Source: DATAYA01 sp963754235 | Lineage (GTDB): Bacteria; Pseudomonadota; Alphaproteobacteria; Acetobacterales; Acetobacteraceae | Assembly: GCA_963754235.1 (NCBI GenBank) | Contig: CAVWFK010000044.1 | Span: 620,001-684,000, forward strand | Reading direction: 5' to 3' | Length of the DNA: 64,000 nt | Part shown: positions 36,121-44,542 of the stretch, piece by piece | How the letters are laid out: every line of letters begins with the position of its first letter | Position numbering within the stretch: the first letter of the stretch is position 1 | Translations under genes and position numbers: made by a program | Notes under the pieces: generated by a model | Seen by the model: the letters and a program-made list of their open reading frames with translations, nothing else | What the model was told of the DNA's origin: nothing | Database searches by the model: none

Positions 36121-37295
36121 CGATCGAAGGCAGCGCCGCGGTCGCGTCCGGGCGGCGGCTCCGCCTCGGCATGGTCGGCGGCGGCGAGGGCGCCTTCATC
36201 GGCGCCGTGCATCGCATCGCGGCGCGGCTTGACGACCAATACGTGCTGGTTGCCGGCGCACTCTCCTCCGAGCCCGACCGCGCCCGTGCCAGCGCCGCCG
36301 AACTGCGCATCGCGCCTGAGCGCGCCTATGCCGACTTTCGCGCAATGGCGCGCGCGGAAGCGGCGCGGCCGGACGGGATCGACGTCGTCGCGATCGTCAC
36401 GCCGAACCATCTCCATCACGCGGCGGCACGCGCCTTCCTCGATGCGGGCATCGACGTGATCTGCGACAAGCCGATGTCGCGAACGGTCGAGGAAGCGGAG
36501 GATCTGGCGCGCGCCGTAGCCGACAGCGGCAGGCTGTTCGTTCTGGCGCACACCTATACCTGCTATCCGATGGTGCGACAGGCGCGCGAGATGATCGCCG
36601 CCGGCACGCTCGGCGCGCTTCGTGTCGTGCAGGTCGAGTATCCGCAGGAGTGGCTGGCCACGCCTCTTGAGCAGACCGGGCAGAAGCAGGCGGCATGGCG
36701 CACCGACCCGGCACGCAGCGGTCCCGGTGGCTGCGTCGGCGATATCGGTACGCACGCGTTCCACCTTGCAGAGTTCGTCACCGGCCTCTGCTGCCAGTCG
36801 CTCGCAGCCGAGTTGTCGACGTTTGTCGAAGGACGACGGCTCGACGACAACGCGCAGATAATGCTGCGCTTCGCCGGCGGCGCCCGCGGCGCGTTATGGT
36901 CGAGCCAGGTCGCACCCGGCCACGAGAACGGCTTGCGACTTCGCGTCTTCGGCGAGCGGGGCGGGCTGGAGTGGCAGCAGGAGCACCCGAACCATCTGCG
37001 CCACGCGGAACTCGGCAAGGCGCCCTGCCTCATCACACGCGCCGGCCCGTCCGCCGGCCCCGCCGCCGCCCACGCGACCCGCATCCCGGCCGGGCATCCG
37101 GAGGGATATCTCGAATCCTTCGCGCAGCTCTACCGGGATGCCGCCGCGCTGATCCGCGCGCGGCGGGCAGGGTGCGCTCCCGATCCGCAGGCCGCTCTGC
37201 TGCCTGGTGTTCAGGACGGGCTGCGCGGCGTGCGCTTCATCGGCGCTGCGGTCCGCTCGAGCCAGAGCGACGCGATTTGGACCTCGATCGACTGA
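36117..37295 (+). CDS. Gfo/Idh/MocA family oxidoreductase
   Basis: 392 residues from GTG 36117. N-terminal Rossmann fold with GMVGGGEGAFIGAVHR and TPNHLHHAAARAFLDAG, then the family motif variant CDKP with the catalytic lysine, and GDIGTHAFHL with the conserved Asp/His pair. NAD(P)-dependent sugar or inositol dehydrogenase; acts in the cytoplasm with the adjacent epimerase. Last gene of the island before the mobile-element scar. Confidence 0.9.
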   Translation: MTIEGSAAVASGRRLRLGMVGGGEGAFIGAVHRIAARLDDQYVLVAGALSSEPDRARASAAELRIAPERAYADFRAMARAEAARPDGIDVVAIVTPNHLHHAAARAFLDAGIDVICDKPMSRTVEEAEDLARAVADSGRLFVLAHTYTCYPMVRQAREMIAAGTLGALRVVQVEYPQEWLATPLEQTGQKQAAWRTDPARSGPGGCVGDIGTHAFHLAEFVTGLCCQSLAAELSTFVEGRRLDDNAQIMLRFAGGARGALWSSQVAPGHENGLRLRVFGERGGLEWQQEHPNHLRHAELGKAPCLITRAGPSAGPAAAHATRIPAGHPEGYLESFAQLYRDAAALIRARRAGCAPDPQAALLPGVQDGLRGVRFIGAAVRSSQSDAIWTSID

Positions 37296-37570
37296 GCGCG
37301 AACGCGCAACGTCGAACTGAATGCTGGCTCGGTTGCAATTTCCCGGGACGGTTTGGGTGCGACGGAAGGGGTCGCACGTCGTGGAGCTGCCTCGGTCGAG
37401 GAACCATCGTCGGATAGACTTCGGCTGATCGTGTCTGCGAGAGTTCTCCGACTGTGATCACGCCCCGGCCCTGCCCGGCGGCACATTGCGTCAGTCGATG
37501 CGGGGGGACCTCCTTGAGCTCTGTTGGTGTGCGCCGGGAGACTGGTGAGGAGTAGACGGTTAAGGAGGGT
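37296..37570. other. Non-coding interval between the island and a decayed regulator
   Basis: About 275 bases without a supported gene. Local composition is less GC-rich and codon structure is absent. It ends where a truncated LysR frame begins, so it may be insertion or deletion debris. Confidence 0.5.
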
Positions 37571-37572
37571 CT

Positions 37573-38411
37573 GATCAGAGCTTCACCCGGGCGGCTACAA
37601 AGCTCGGATTGTCGTAATCGGCGCTGAGCCAGACTATCCGCGGCCTTGAAGCAAGGCTGGGCATTCGGCTGCTGACCCGGACAACCCGCCGTGTTGCACC
37701 GACCGAGGCGGGCGAACGCCTGCTCCGGACCGTGGCCCCCCGCTTCGAGGAGATCGATGCCGAGCTGGCCGCGCTCAGTGAGTTGAGAGACATGCCGGCC
37801 GGCACCGTCCGCATTACGGCCACGGAGAACGCAGCGGAGGCGGTGCTCTGGCCCGCTGTCAAAAAGCGGCTGCCGAACTACCCGGACATCAAGGTGGAGA
37901 TCATTATCGATTATGGCCTGACCGATGTCGTGGCCGAGCACGTTGACGCTGGCGTGCAATTCGGCAAGCAGGTCGAAGGACATGATTGCTGTGCGTATCG
38001 GACCGGACATATGCATGGCCGTTGTTGGAACGCCCGCGTATTTCGCGAAGCACCCGGCGCCGCGAACACCGCAGGATCTGACCACGCACGAGTGTATCAA
38101 TCTTCGCCTGCCGACCCACGGCCTTTACGCCTGGGAGTTCGAGAAGAACGGGCGTGACCTCAGGGTTCGGGTCGAAGGTCAACTCGTGTTCAACACCTCG
38201 GCGCTCATTCTGAACGCTGCCGTGGCCGGCTTTGGTCTAGCCTAGCGTATCTCACTGAGCGGCAGGTGCAGAAGCATCTCAACAGCAGCGAGCTGGTTCG
38301 GGTGCTCGCAAACTGGTGTCCGCCATTCACCGGCTATCACCTCTACTATCCGAGCCGTCGGCAGCCGACACCCGCCTTTGCCCTGTTGGTTCATGCCCTA
38401 CGCTATCCGAG
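37573..38411 (+). pseudogene. Decayed LysR-family regulator
   Basis: Conceptual translation recovers most of a LysR protein: the helix-turn-helix (SFTRAATKLGLS-stop-SALSQTIRGLEARLG), RTTRRVAPTEAGERLL and the effector domain (GTVRITATENAAEAV; YFAKHPAPRTPQDL; FALLVHALRY). Lesions: the first turn of the N terminus is missing, a TAA replaces the expected CAA near 37610, a frameshift lies at about 37975, and a five-base insertion at about 38242. It breaks off at 38411 against a group II intron-like segment. Non-functional. Confidence 0.85.
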
Positions 38412-38530
38412 CGCGCCGCGTGGTAGAGTGGAGGATGGGCGCGGTTGCTTGAACCATTTGGCGTCGCTCCGTTTCCCATCCCCGCTCATCGAACCGGACG
38501 CGCCGGTTTCCGGCATCCGGCTCTCCGACC
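38412..38530 (-). mobile_element. Probable group II intron remnant
   Basis: On the minus strand, 38486-38529 reads GTCGGAGAGCCGGATGCCGG...CGCGTCCGGTTCGATGA, the hairpin usual in bacterial group II introns (GAGCCGGATG...CGTCCGGTTC). It is followed by GGGGATGGGAAACGGAGC and a CCATCCTCCACTCTACC end that abuts the LysR remnant. No reverse transcriptase and no domain V/VI could be seen, so only a fragment remains. Identification rests on recalled intron motifs. Confidence 0.45.
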
Positions 38531-38622
38531 CATCTTCGACAGCGACCTTTGCCAGGCAATTGAATAGGCGCGGGGATTCGCGCCGCGGCGGCGGCTTGGC
38601 ACTACATTCCCGATGATGGCGA

Positions 38623-39094
38623 TCAGCTTGTGGCGAGTGCCTGCACGGTCGGCGGCAGGGCCAACCCGCCGCGCGCAGTGCCAGGCTGGCGGCGGGTCTC
38701 GGGGCGGAGCGCAGCAGGAAGCGCTTGCCGTCCTGCTCGATCTCGGTCTCGGTCAGGGCGTCGAGATCGGCGATGATGGCGGACCATGATGCCTGGCGAG
38801 CGAAGGCGGCGATGCGGGCTTCCAGCTCGGCCTTGATCACGAGGGCGAGGAAGCTGCAGAACACATGGCCGCGGATGGTCTCGTCCAGCTTGTGGAAGAT
38901 CGGCCGTGTGGTGAGCAGGTGCTTGGCGGTGCGGAAGGTCTGCTCGACGGTCCAGAGCTGCTTGTAGCGCAGCATCGCAGCGAGCGGGTTGAGATCGGTG
39001 TTGGTGCGCAGCACGAACACGCCAGCGAAGCGTGCGTCTTCCTCGGCCTTGGCGCGATCGATCGCGAAGTGGCCCTCGCAACCAGCACCCTACT
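38623..39094 (-). mobile_element. IS1634/IS4-like transposase, C-terminal fragment
   Basis: The frame CEGHFAIDRAKAEEDARFAG, VFVLRTNTDLNPLAAMLRYK, QLWTVEQTFRTAKHLLTTRP, IFHKLDETIRGHVFCSFLAL matches the C-terminal region of IS1634-type DDE transposases, including the catalytic-Glu helix (VEQTFRTAK). The N-terminal two thirds and both terminal inverted repeats are absent. The C-terminal tail (GLALPPTVQALATS-stop) is one frame over, so there is also a frameshift near 38680. Dead element. Confidence 0.78.
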
Positions 39095-39129
39095 TAAATC
39101 CTGTTCACATCGCCCGCAGGCTTTCCGAC

Positions 39130-40029
39130 ATGGCCGAGCCGAAGATCCCGCTGCCGCCGCTCGCCGCGTTGCGCGCGTTTCAGGCCGCTGCCGCCCATGG
39201 CCGGTTCCGTGACGCCGCCCGGAGCCTCGGCGTGACGGAGTCGTCGATCAGCCATCAGGTACGCCACCTCGAGGACTTCCTGCGCACGGCATTGTTCGAC
39301 CGGTCCGGTTCCGGTATGCGGCTGACGGCGGCGGGCCGGCGCTACCTCGAGCAGATCGACCCAGCGATCCGTCAGATTCAGGCGGCCACCGCAGCCATGA
39401 TCCGCCCAACCGGACGCAACGTGGTGCGCCTGACCCTGCCACCCTCTCTTGCGGCGACGTGGCTGATCCCGCAACTCGGCGTCTTCGAGCGCGAACACCC
39501 CGAGATCGACCTACAGCTGGTGCCGACCACCCGCGTGCTCGACCTGAAGCGCGATCAAGTGGATCTGGCGGTGCGCCACGGCAAGGGTTCCTGGATCGGC
39601 ATCAACGCGGTTTTCCTGTTGGAGGAGGCAGCGTTGCCCGTCTGTGCGCCCGGATATCTGAAGCGTCAGCCGGACGATGCCCTGTCGGCAACGCTGGAGC
39701 GCGCCCGGCTGATCGTCAACGCCCGCTTTCCCAACGAGTGGGAGGAATGGGCCCGTGCTCGCGGCCTGGCACCTCCGGCACTTACCGGCGCCATCGAGCT
39801 TGAGGGAATAGAGCAGACGCTGCAGGTGGCTGAGAGCGGACACGGCCTTGCCATCGGCCGACGGCCAATGGTCGACGAGCGGCTGGCCCGCGGGACCCTG
39901 GTTGCGCCGTTTGGCGCCGGGCATCCAACCGGAGCCGCCTACTACCTGTGCCAGCCCTCCGACGTGCCGCTGACGGCCGCAGCGCGGCGTCTGGAGCGGT
40001 GGTTGCGTGCTCTAGCCGCCGCGACTTGA
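39130..40029 (+). CDS. LysR-family transcriptional regulator, GcvA-like
   Basis: 299 residues from ATG 39130. N-terminal winged helix: LPPLAALRAFQAAAAHGRFRDAARSLGVTESSISHQVRHLEDFL. The effector domain contains the GcvA-type segments FDRSGSGMRLTAAGRRYL and QVDLAVRHGKGSW. Intact, in contrast to the LysR remnant to its left. It precedes the CmcJ/NvfI-family gene on the same strand with a 119-base gap and may regulate it. Confidence 0.9.
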   Translation: MAEPKIPLPPLAALRAFQAAAAHGRFRDAARSLGVTESSISHQVRHLEDFLRTALFDRSGSGMRLTAAGRRYLEQIDPAIRQIQAATAAMIRPTGRNVVRLTLPPSLAATWLIPQLGVFEREHPEIDLQLVPTTRVLDLKRDQVDLAVRHGKGSWIGINAVFLLEEAALPVCAPGYLKRQPDDALSATLERARLIVNARFPNEWEEWARARGLAPPALTGAIELEGIEQTLQVAESGHGLAIGRRPMVDERLARGTLVAPFGAGHPTGAAYYLCQPSDVPLTAAARRLERWLRALAAAT

Positions 40030-40148
40030 ACGACGTTCAAGCCGCCCTGAGCCGAACTCGTTGGCACCTTCGGGTCGCCGCGCCTACCTACGTCGATGAT
40101 GCAAAGCCGTGGCCGCGCGCCGGTCGCGTCAACCTGAGGAGGCACGCC

Positions 40149-41021
40149 GTGAACCACGCTGTTTCGGGCACTACCCGCACCGCCGCAGCCCTGCAGACCT
40201 TTGCCAGCGTCAGCGCCGCGCTGACCTTTATCACGCCCTCGGGCACGAAGCCGGTGTTCCACAGCTCGGCGTATACCGGGAGCGTGCCGCGAACCTTCTT
40301 CGAGACCGAACGCCACACCGTCAGGATCCATGACATGCGACCGCTCGATGGCGCGCTGTCGCTCGACCAAGAGGGGTTTGAACTGCGTCACCACCGTACG
40401 ACGGTCGGCGACTTGTACGACGACGACGCGGTAAGCAACATCTACTACCCGGAGATCGATGCACTGTTGCGCTCGATCACGGGCGCCAGCCACGTCGTCA
40501 TCTTCGACGCAACGCGCCGCTCCGATAGCGGCTCGGGTGCGAACAATCGGGACGGGCTGCGCGGCCCTGCAACCCGAGTGCATGTGGACTACACAGAGAG
40601 GAGCGGCCCGCAGCGGGTGAAGGATCTTCTGGGCGAGCTGGATGCCGCCCGGCTCGCCGCGTCCTATACGAGAATCATGCAGATCAACGTCTGGCGACCG
40701 ATACGTGGCCCGGTGGAGCGTTCGCCGCTGGCCGTGGCCGATGCTTCGAGCATTCGGGCCGCGGATCTGATCGCCACCGACCAGGTGTTTCCGGACCGGG
40801 TTGGTGAGATCTACCACCTTGCTTATAATCCGGCGCAGACTTGGTATTACGCGCCCAGGATGACCCCGGAAGAAGTGCTGCTGATCAAAGGCTGGGACAG
40901 CCTCGACGACGGCCGCGCCCGCTTCACGCCGCACGGCGCTTTTGACCTGCCGGACACCCCGGAGAACGCAGCACCCCGCGAGAGCATCGAGGTGCGGACG
41001 CTGGTCGTCGTCGAAGGCTGA
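40149..41021 (+). CDS. CmcJ/NvfI family oxidoreductase
   Basis: 290 residues from GTG 40149, preceded by GAGGA. Family features: RHTVRIHDMRPL, THVDYTERSGP-like HVDYTERSGP (His and Asp of a metal site), INVWRPIRGPV, LAVADASS, YHLAYNPAQTWYYAPRMTPEEVLLIKGWDS and ARFTPHGAF. The family covers fungal NvfI and streptomycete CmcJ, proteins of secondary metabolism related to Fe/2-oxoglutarate enzymes. The bacterial role outside antibiotic clusters is unknown, and no biosynthetic cluster is present here. Confidence 0.85.
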   Translation: MNHAVSGTTRTAAALQTFASVSAALTFITPSGTKPVFHSSAYTGSVPRTFFETERHTVRIHDMRPLDGALSLDQEGFELRHHRTTVGDLYDDDAVSNIYYPEIDALLRSITGASHVVIFDATRRSDSGSGANNRDGLRGPATRVHVDYTERSGPQRVKDLLGELDAARLAASYTRIMQINVWRPIRGPVERSPLAVADASSIRAADLIATDQVFPDRVGEIYHLAYNPAQTWYYAPRMTPEEVLLIKGWDSLDDGRARFTPHGAFDLPDTPENAAPRESIEVRTLVVVEG

Positions 41022-41027
41022 GTTCGG

Positions 41028-42077
41028 CTATCGCCTGCGATGCCGCGCGGGTCCGGAGCCCGCGCCGGTACGCTCGATGGCAAGCGCGATCTCATCGAGA
41101 TCGGCGGCGCTCAGTTCGACAGTTGGGGCACCGATCCAACCGTTCACCTGCCCTGCGTTTCGTGCGCCGACGATCGCGGCCGTCACGCCGGGCCACGCCA
41201 GGGTCCAGGCGACCGCAACGGCGGCCGTCGACGTGCCATGGCGTCCTGCCACGCGGCCCAGTGCCGCGGCGAGTGCGAGGTTGCGGTCCAGCCCGGCGCC
41301 CGTGAAATCCTCGGACCGGGACCGCCAGTCATCCGGCGGCAGGCCCCGCGCACGCTCCCGGCTGAACCCGCCCGAGAGCAGGCCCGACTGCATGGGGCTG
41401 TAGACGATCACGCCCGTCTTATGGGCCGCGCACCAGGGGAGTTCCACGATCGCCGTCGCGCGGTGGATCGCCGAGAAGGGCGGTTGCAGTGTGTCCACGT
41501 GGCCCAGTTCCTCGGCCCGGGCGAGCTGGGCGGCGTCATGGTTCGACAGTCCCACGGCCCCGACCTTCCCCTCCCGCCGCAGGTCCAGCATGGCCTGCCA
41601 ATATTCTTCCAGCGGCGTCCCGTCCTGCGACGGCCAATGCACCTGGTAGAGATCGATGCACTCGACGCCGAGCCGCCGCAGCGAGGCTTCAACCTCGCGC
41701 CGTATGCTGCGCGGGTTGGCGATCCGCCTCGGCATCGCCTGCCGCTGCGCTTCGTCCCACACCAGGCCGCATTTGGTGAATACGAAAGGCCGCTCGCTGG
41801 GCGCGATGGGCCGGATCGCTTCGCCGACCACCCGCTCGGAGCGGCCGAGGCCGTAGACGGCGGCGGTGTCGATCCAGTTCACGCCGCGATCGACCGCGTG
41901 GCGGATCGCCGCGATGGAGGCCTCGTCGTCCTAGCTGCCCCAGCCAACGGCCCAGTCGCCGCCGCCGAGCGCCCAGGCGCCGAAGCCGACACGGCTGATG
42001 CTCATCCCGGTGCGGCCGAGCGGCACCTTGCCAAGCCCGTGCGCGACGGGCGCCATATTGCTCACCATATCGTTCAT
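41028..42077 (-). pseudogene. Aldo/keto reductase interrupted by an in-frame amber codon
   Basis: Start ATG 42077 has an excellent site (AAAGGAGAT). Residues 1-48 (PLGRTGMSISRVGFGAWALGG...) read in the same frame as the remainder, which continues DDEASIAAIRHAVDRGVNWIDTAAVYGLGRSE to the stop at 41028. A TAG at 41931-41933 sits between GWGS and DDEAS, where the family usually has Gln (CAG). The catalytic Asp/Tyr (DTAAVYG), Lys (FTKCG) and His (QVHWPS) are intact after it. A single substitution explains the break; reinitiation at ATG 41882 would lack the first beta strands. Confidence 0.85.
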
Positions 42078-42138
42078 GGCTGATCTCCTTTGGAACAGGG
42101 TTGTCGTTGCGAAGCGTGGAAAGACGGGCGGCACTGGA

Positions 42139-42846
42139 TCAGCGGCCGGGACTGGCGACGGCGTCACGGCGCGCGGCCGGGCGGGAGACGCCGATCGGCG
42201 CCGCCCACAGCAGGCGATAAAGCAGCCCCGCGCCGATCCCCCCGAGTAGCTGGGCAACGATATACTCGCCCACCTCCCCGGTGAGTCCCGATGCGATCGC
42301 CGGCCCGATCGTCCGCGCGGGGTTCACGCTGCCGCCGGTGAGCGGGCCGAAGCCGAGGATGCAGATCGCGACCGTCATGCCGATCGCGAACGGCGCGAGG
42401 CGCCCGGCAGCACCGATACCGGTCGTCGTTGCGACGGTATTCACGAGGAAGAACGTGCCGATTCCCTCGAGCAGCATTCCGCCGAGCACCGTGGTCCGGT
42501 GCAGGTCGATGGTGGTGGCGCCCAGGTGATTGACCGGCCCGCCGAGCACGGCAAGCAAAGCAAACGCCGCGACAATGGCGCCGGCAAGCTGTGCCGCGAT
42601 GTAGGGCACGACGTCGCGTGCAGGGAACCTGCCCGCGGCATAGAGGCCGACGGTCACGGCGGGGTTGATGTGGCAGCCGCTGATCTCGCCGTAGGCATAG
42701 GCGAAGATCATGATGGTGAAGCCGTGCGCCAGCGCCACGCCGACAATCTGATCCGAACCGAGGATCGCGACGGCGCCGGCGCCGATGAATATGAGCGCGA
42801 ACGTGCCGATGAACTCGGCGATCAGCGACTTCGAGAGCGGGTTCAT
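42139..42846 (-). CDS. Aquaporin (MIP family) with TIP2-like filter
   Basis: 235 residues, six helices and two NPA boxes (61-63 in CHINPAVT, 175-177 in SVNPART). Aligned by spacing to E. coli AqpZ, the aromatic/arginine filter positions F43, H174, T183 and R189 correspond here to H41, I163, G172 and R178. This H-I-G-R set is that of plant TIP2 aquaporins, which pass ammonia and urea besides water, rather than the AqpZ water filter. The gene stands alone between the broken aldo/keto reductase and the small secreted protein. Confidence 0.9.
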   Translation of the reverse strand: MNPLSKSLIAEFIGTFALIFIGAGAVAILGSDQIVGVALAHGFTIMIFAYAYGEISGCHINPAVTVGLYAAGRFPARDVVPYIAAQLAGAIVAAFALLAVLGGPVNHLGATTIDLHRTTVLGGMLLEGIGTFFLVNTVATTTGIGAAGRLAPFAIGMTVAICILGFGPLTGGSVNPARTIGPAIASGLTGEVGEYIVAQLLGGIGAGLLYRLLWAAPIGVSRPAARRDAVASPGR

Positions 42847-42998
42847 GGAGACACCTCGAGTCTTGCCGGCATGAGGGATTGGGCATGGCGCACCGCGCCC
42901 GGCTGCACGATGCGTTATGAGAGCGCGTCACCGAACGCGGGCACGACCGGAAGGCGGACCTTTCGTCCGCCTTCCATCGTCAGCCGCGCGGTTTTCCG

Positions 42999-43292
42999 TC
43001 AGAGCGACACCGGAGCCGTGGCCGCCGCCGAAGGCTGCACGAAGGCAGCGTATTCGGGCCGCGGCTGCGGGGTGCCGTAATTGTTGTTGCTGGCGCCGCC
43101 TTCTGCCTCAGCGGTCTGCACGAAGGCAGCGTATTCGGGCTGCGGCTGCGGGGTGCCGTAGTTGTTGTTGCTGGAGCCGCCTTCCAGCTCAGCGGTCTGC
43201 ACCGGCGGCGCATAGGGCTTTGCCACGACCGAATGGCCGGGACTTGCGGAGAGCGCCAGCGCACTTGCCGCAGCGATGAGAATGGTCTTCAT
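42999..43292 (-). CDS. Small secreted protein with two 27-residue repeats
   Basis: 97 residues from ATG 43292, AAGGAGG six bases upstream. A signal peptide MKTILIAAASALALSASPG is followed by tandem units VQTAELEGGSSNNNYG-TPQPQPEYAAF and VQTAEAEGGASNNNYG-TPQPRPEYAAF, then VQPSAAATAPVSL. Asn/Gly/Pro/Tyr-rich composition suggests an unstructured periplasmic or surface peptide. No family recognised. The 81-bp DNA repeat underlying it is well conserved, so the duplication is recent or under selection. Confidence 0.72.
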   Translation of the reverse strand: MKTILIAAASALALSASPGHSVVAKPYAPPVQTAELEGGSSNNNYGTPQPQPEYAAFVQTAEAEGGASNNNYGTPQPRPEYAAFVQPSAAATAPVSL

Positions 43293-43567
43293 GGTTTGCC
43301 TCCTTGGAGACGTGGGTGGACCGGAAGGGGTCCGTCTCTGGCGAAGCGCAATGCAACGCAGCGATGGACCCGGGCGGCGGTCCGCGATCGGCAGGATCGA
43401 GGGCGTCCGTCCACGGCCGAGATCGGTCGTCCGCCTCGCCGCGTCCAATTCCCGCCGGCCATATTCGATATGAACGCGGACGCGGGTGACCCCGGTGATA
43501 CCGCGCCTACCTTCGCCGTTGACGACCACAACAGTGTCGCGGGTCAATCGCATAAGGAGGCTCTCCC

Positions 43568-44095
43568 ATGGCCAATCAACCGAAGACGCGTGGCGTAGCG
43601 CCGGCGCTCGCCACCCCCACCGATCTCGGTGCCAATGCTGCCCGCGACATCGCGGCCACCTTGAACGGGTTGCTCGCAGACGTCTTCGCGCTCTACATGA
43701 AGACGAAGAACTTCCACTGGCACATGAGCGGACCGCATTTCCGTGACTATCACCTGATGCTCGACGAACAGTCCGACCAGATTTTCGCGATGACCGACGT
43801 ACTGGCCGAGCGGGTACGGAAGGTAGGCCATCTCACGCTGCACTCCATCGGCGAGGTGGCACGCAATCAGCGCGTCGCGGACAACGACGCATCCTATGTC
43901 ACGCCACAAGATATGCTGGCCGAACTGCGCGAAGACAATGGCATGCTGGCTAAGCGGATGCGCGAGGCGCACAGCATGATCGACGAGCACAACGACGTGG
44001 CTACGGCCAGCCTGCTGGAGGTGTTCATCGACGAGGCCGAGCGGCGTGCTTGGTTTCTCTACGAGGCGAGCCATGCCTCGCCGCCTGCGGTATAG
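43568..44095 (+). CDS. dps: Dps family DNA-protecting ferritin-like protein
   Basis: 175 residues with AAGGAGG before ATG 43568. Ferroxidase residues H50 (FHWH), H62, D66, D77 and E81 keep exactly the spacing of E. coli Dps (51, 63, 67, 78, 82). It forms dodecamers that store iron and shield DNA during oxidative or starvation stress. The 275-base upstream gap to the divergent secreted-protein gene contains a CATATTCGATATG palindrome (43463-43475) but no clear regulator box. Confidence 0.95.
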   Translation: MANQPKTRGVAPALATPTDLGANAARDIAATLNGLLADVFALYMKTKNFHWHMSGPHFRDYHLMLDEQSDQIFAMTDVLAERVRKVGHLTLHSIGEVARNQRVADNDASYVTPQDMLAELREDNGMLAKRMREAHSMIDEHNDVATASLLEVFIDEAERRAWFLYEASHASPPAV

Positions 44096-44212
44096 CGGCA
44101 GGCAACGCCGCGGTCTGGCTTTCCGCCGACGCCCGCGTGGGACCCAGCTGCTCGGCCGATCTGCTCGGAATAGGGTCACGCCATAGAACGGGCAGGATAC
44201 CAGCGGACCGCT

Positions 44213-44542
44213 CTACCCCGCCCCCTCCTCCAGCCGCTCCAACACCGCGCGCCGCACCTCCTCCGGCGCCACCGCGCGCAGCACCTCGCCGAGCCGCCGC
44301 ACTTGGCGCCGCGTCGCATAGAGCTGGTCGAGCAGCGACAGCACCACCGGCATCGCCTCCTCGTCGATGCGCAGCTCGTGCCGCAGCTCGACGATCAGCC
44401 GCACCCGGGCGACGTCGATCTCGCGGAACCGCCACGCCGGCGCCTCGCCCTCGGGCCGGACCCAGGCGCTCGCGATCCAGCGCTCAAGCTCGGCCCGGTC
44501 GAGCCCGGCCACCGTCACCACCAGCGTCTCGATCGTGATCAC
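44213..44542 (-). CDS. cbpM: Chaperone modulator CbpM
   Basis: 109 residues, MerR-like helical fold, matching CbpM (WRFREIDVARVRLIVELRHELRIDEEAMPVVLSLLDQLYATRRQVRRL). It binds the J domain of CbpA and inhibits its co-chaperone activity. Its ATG overlaps the cbpA stop (ATGA), as expected for a stoichiometric partner. Confidence 0.85.
   Translation of the reverse strand: MITIETLVVTVAGLDRAELERWIASAWVRPEGEAPAWRFREIDVARVRLIVELRHELRIDEEAMPVVLSLLDQLYATRRQVRRLGEVLRAVAPEEVRRAVLERLEEGAG

Noticed and set aside
38266..38616. 116-codon plus-strand frame containing SPLIEPD-like residues
   Set aside because: Translation of the LysR tail joined to the complement of the intron hairpin; a familiar mis-annotated frame around group II introns.
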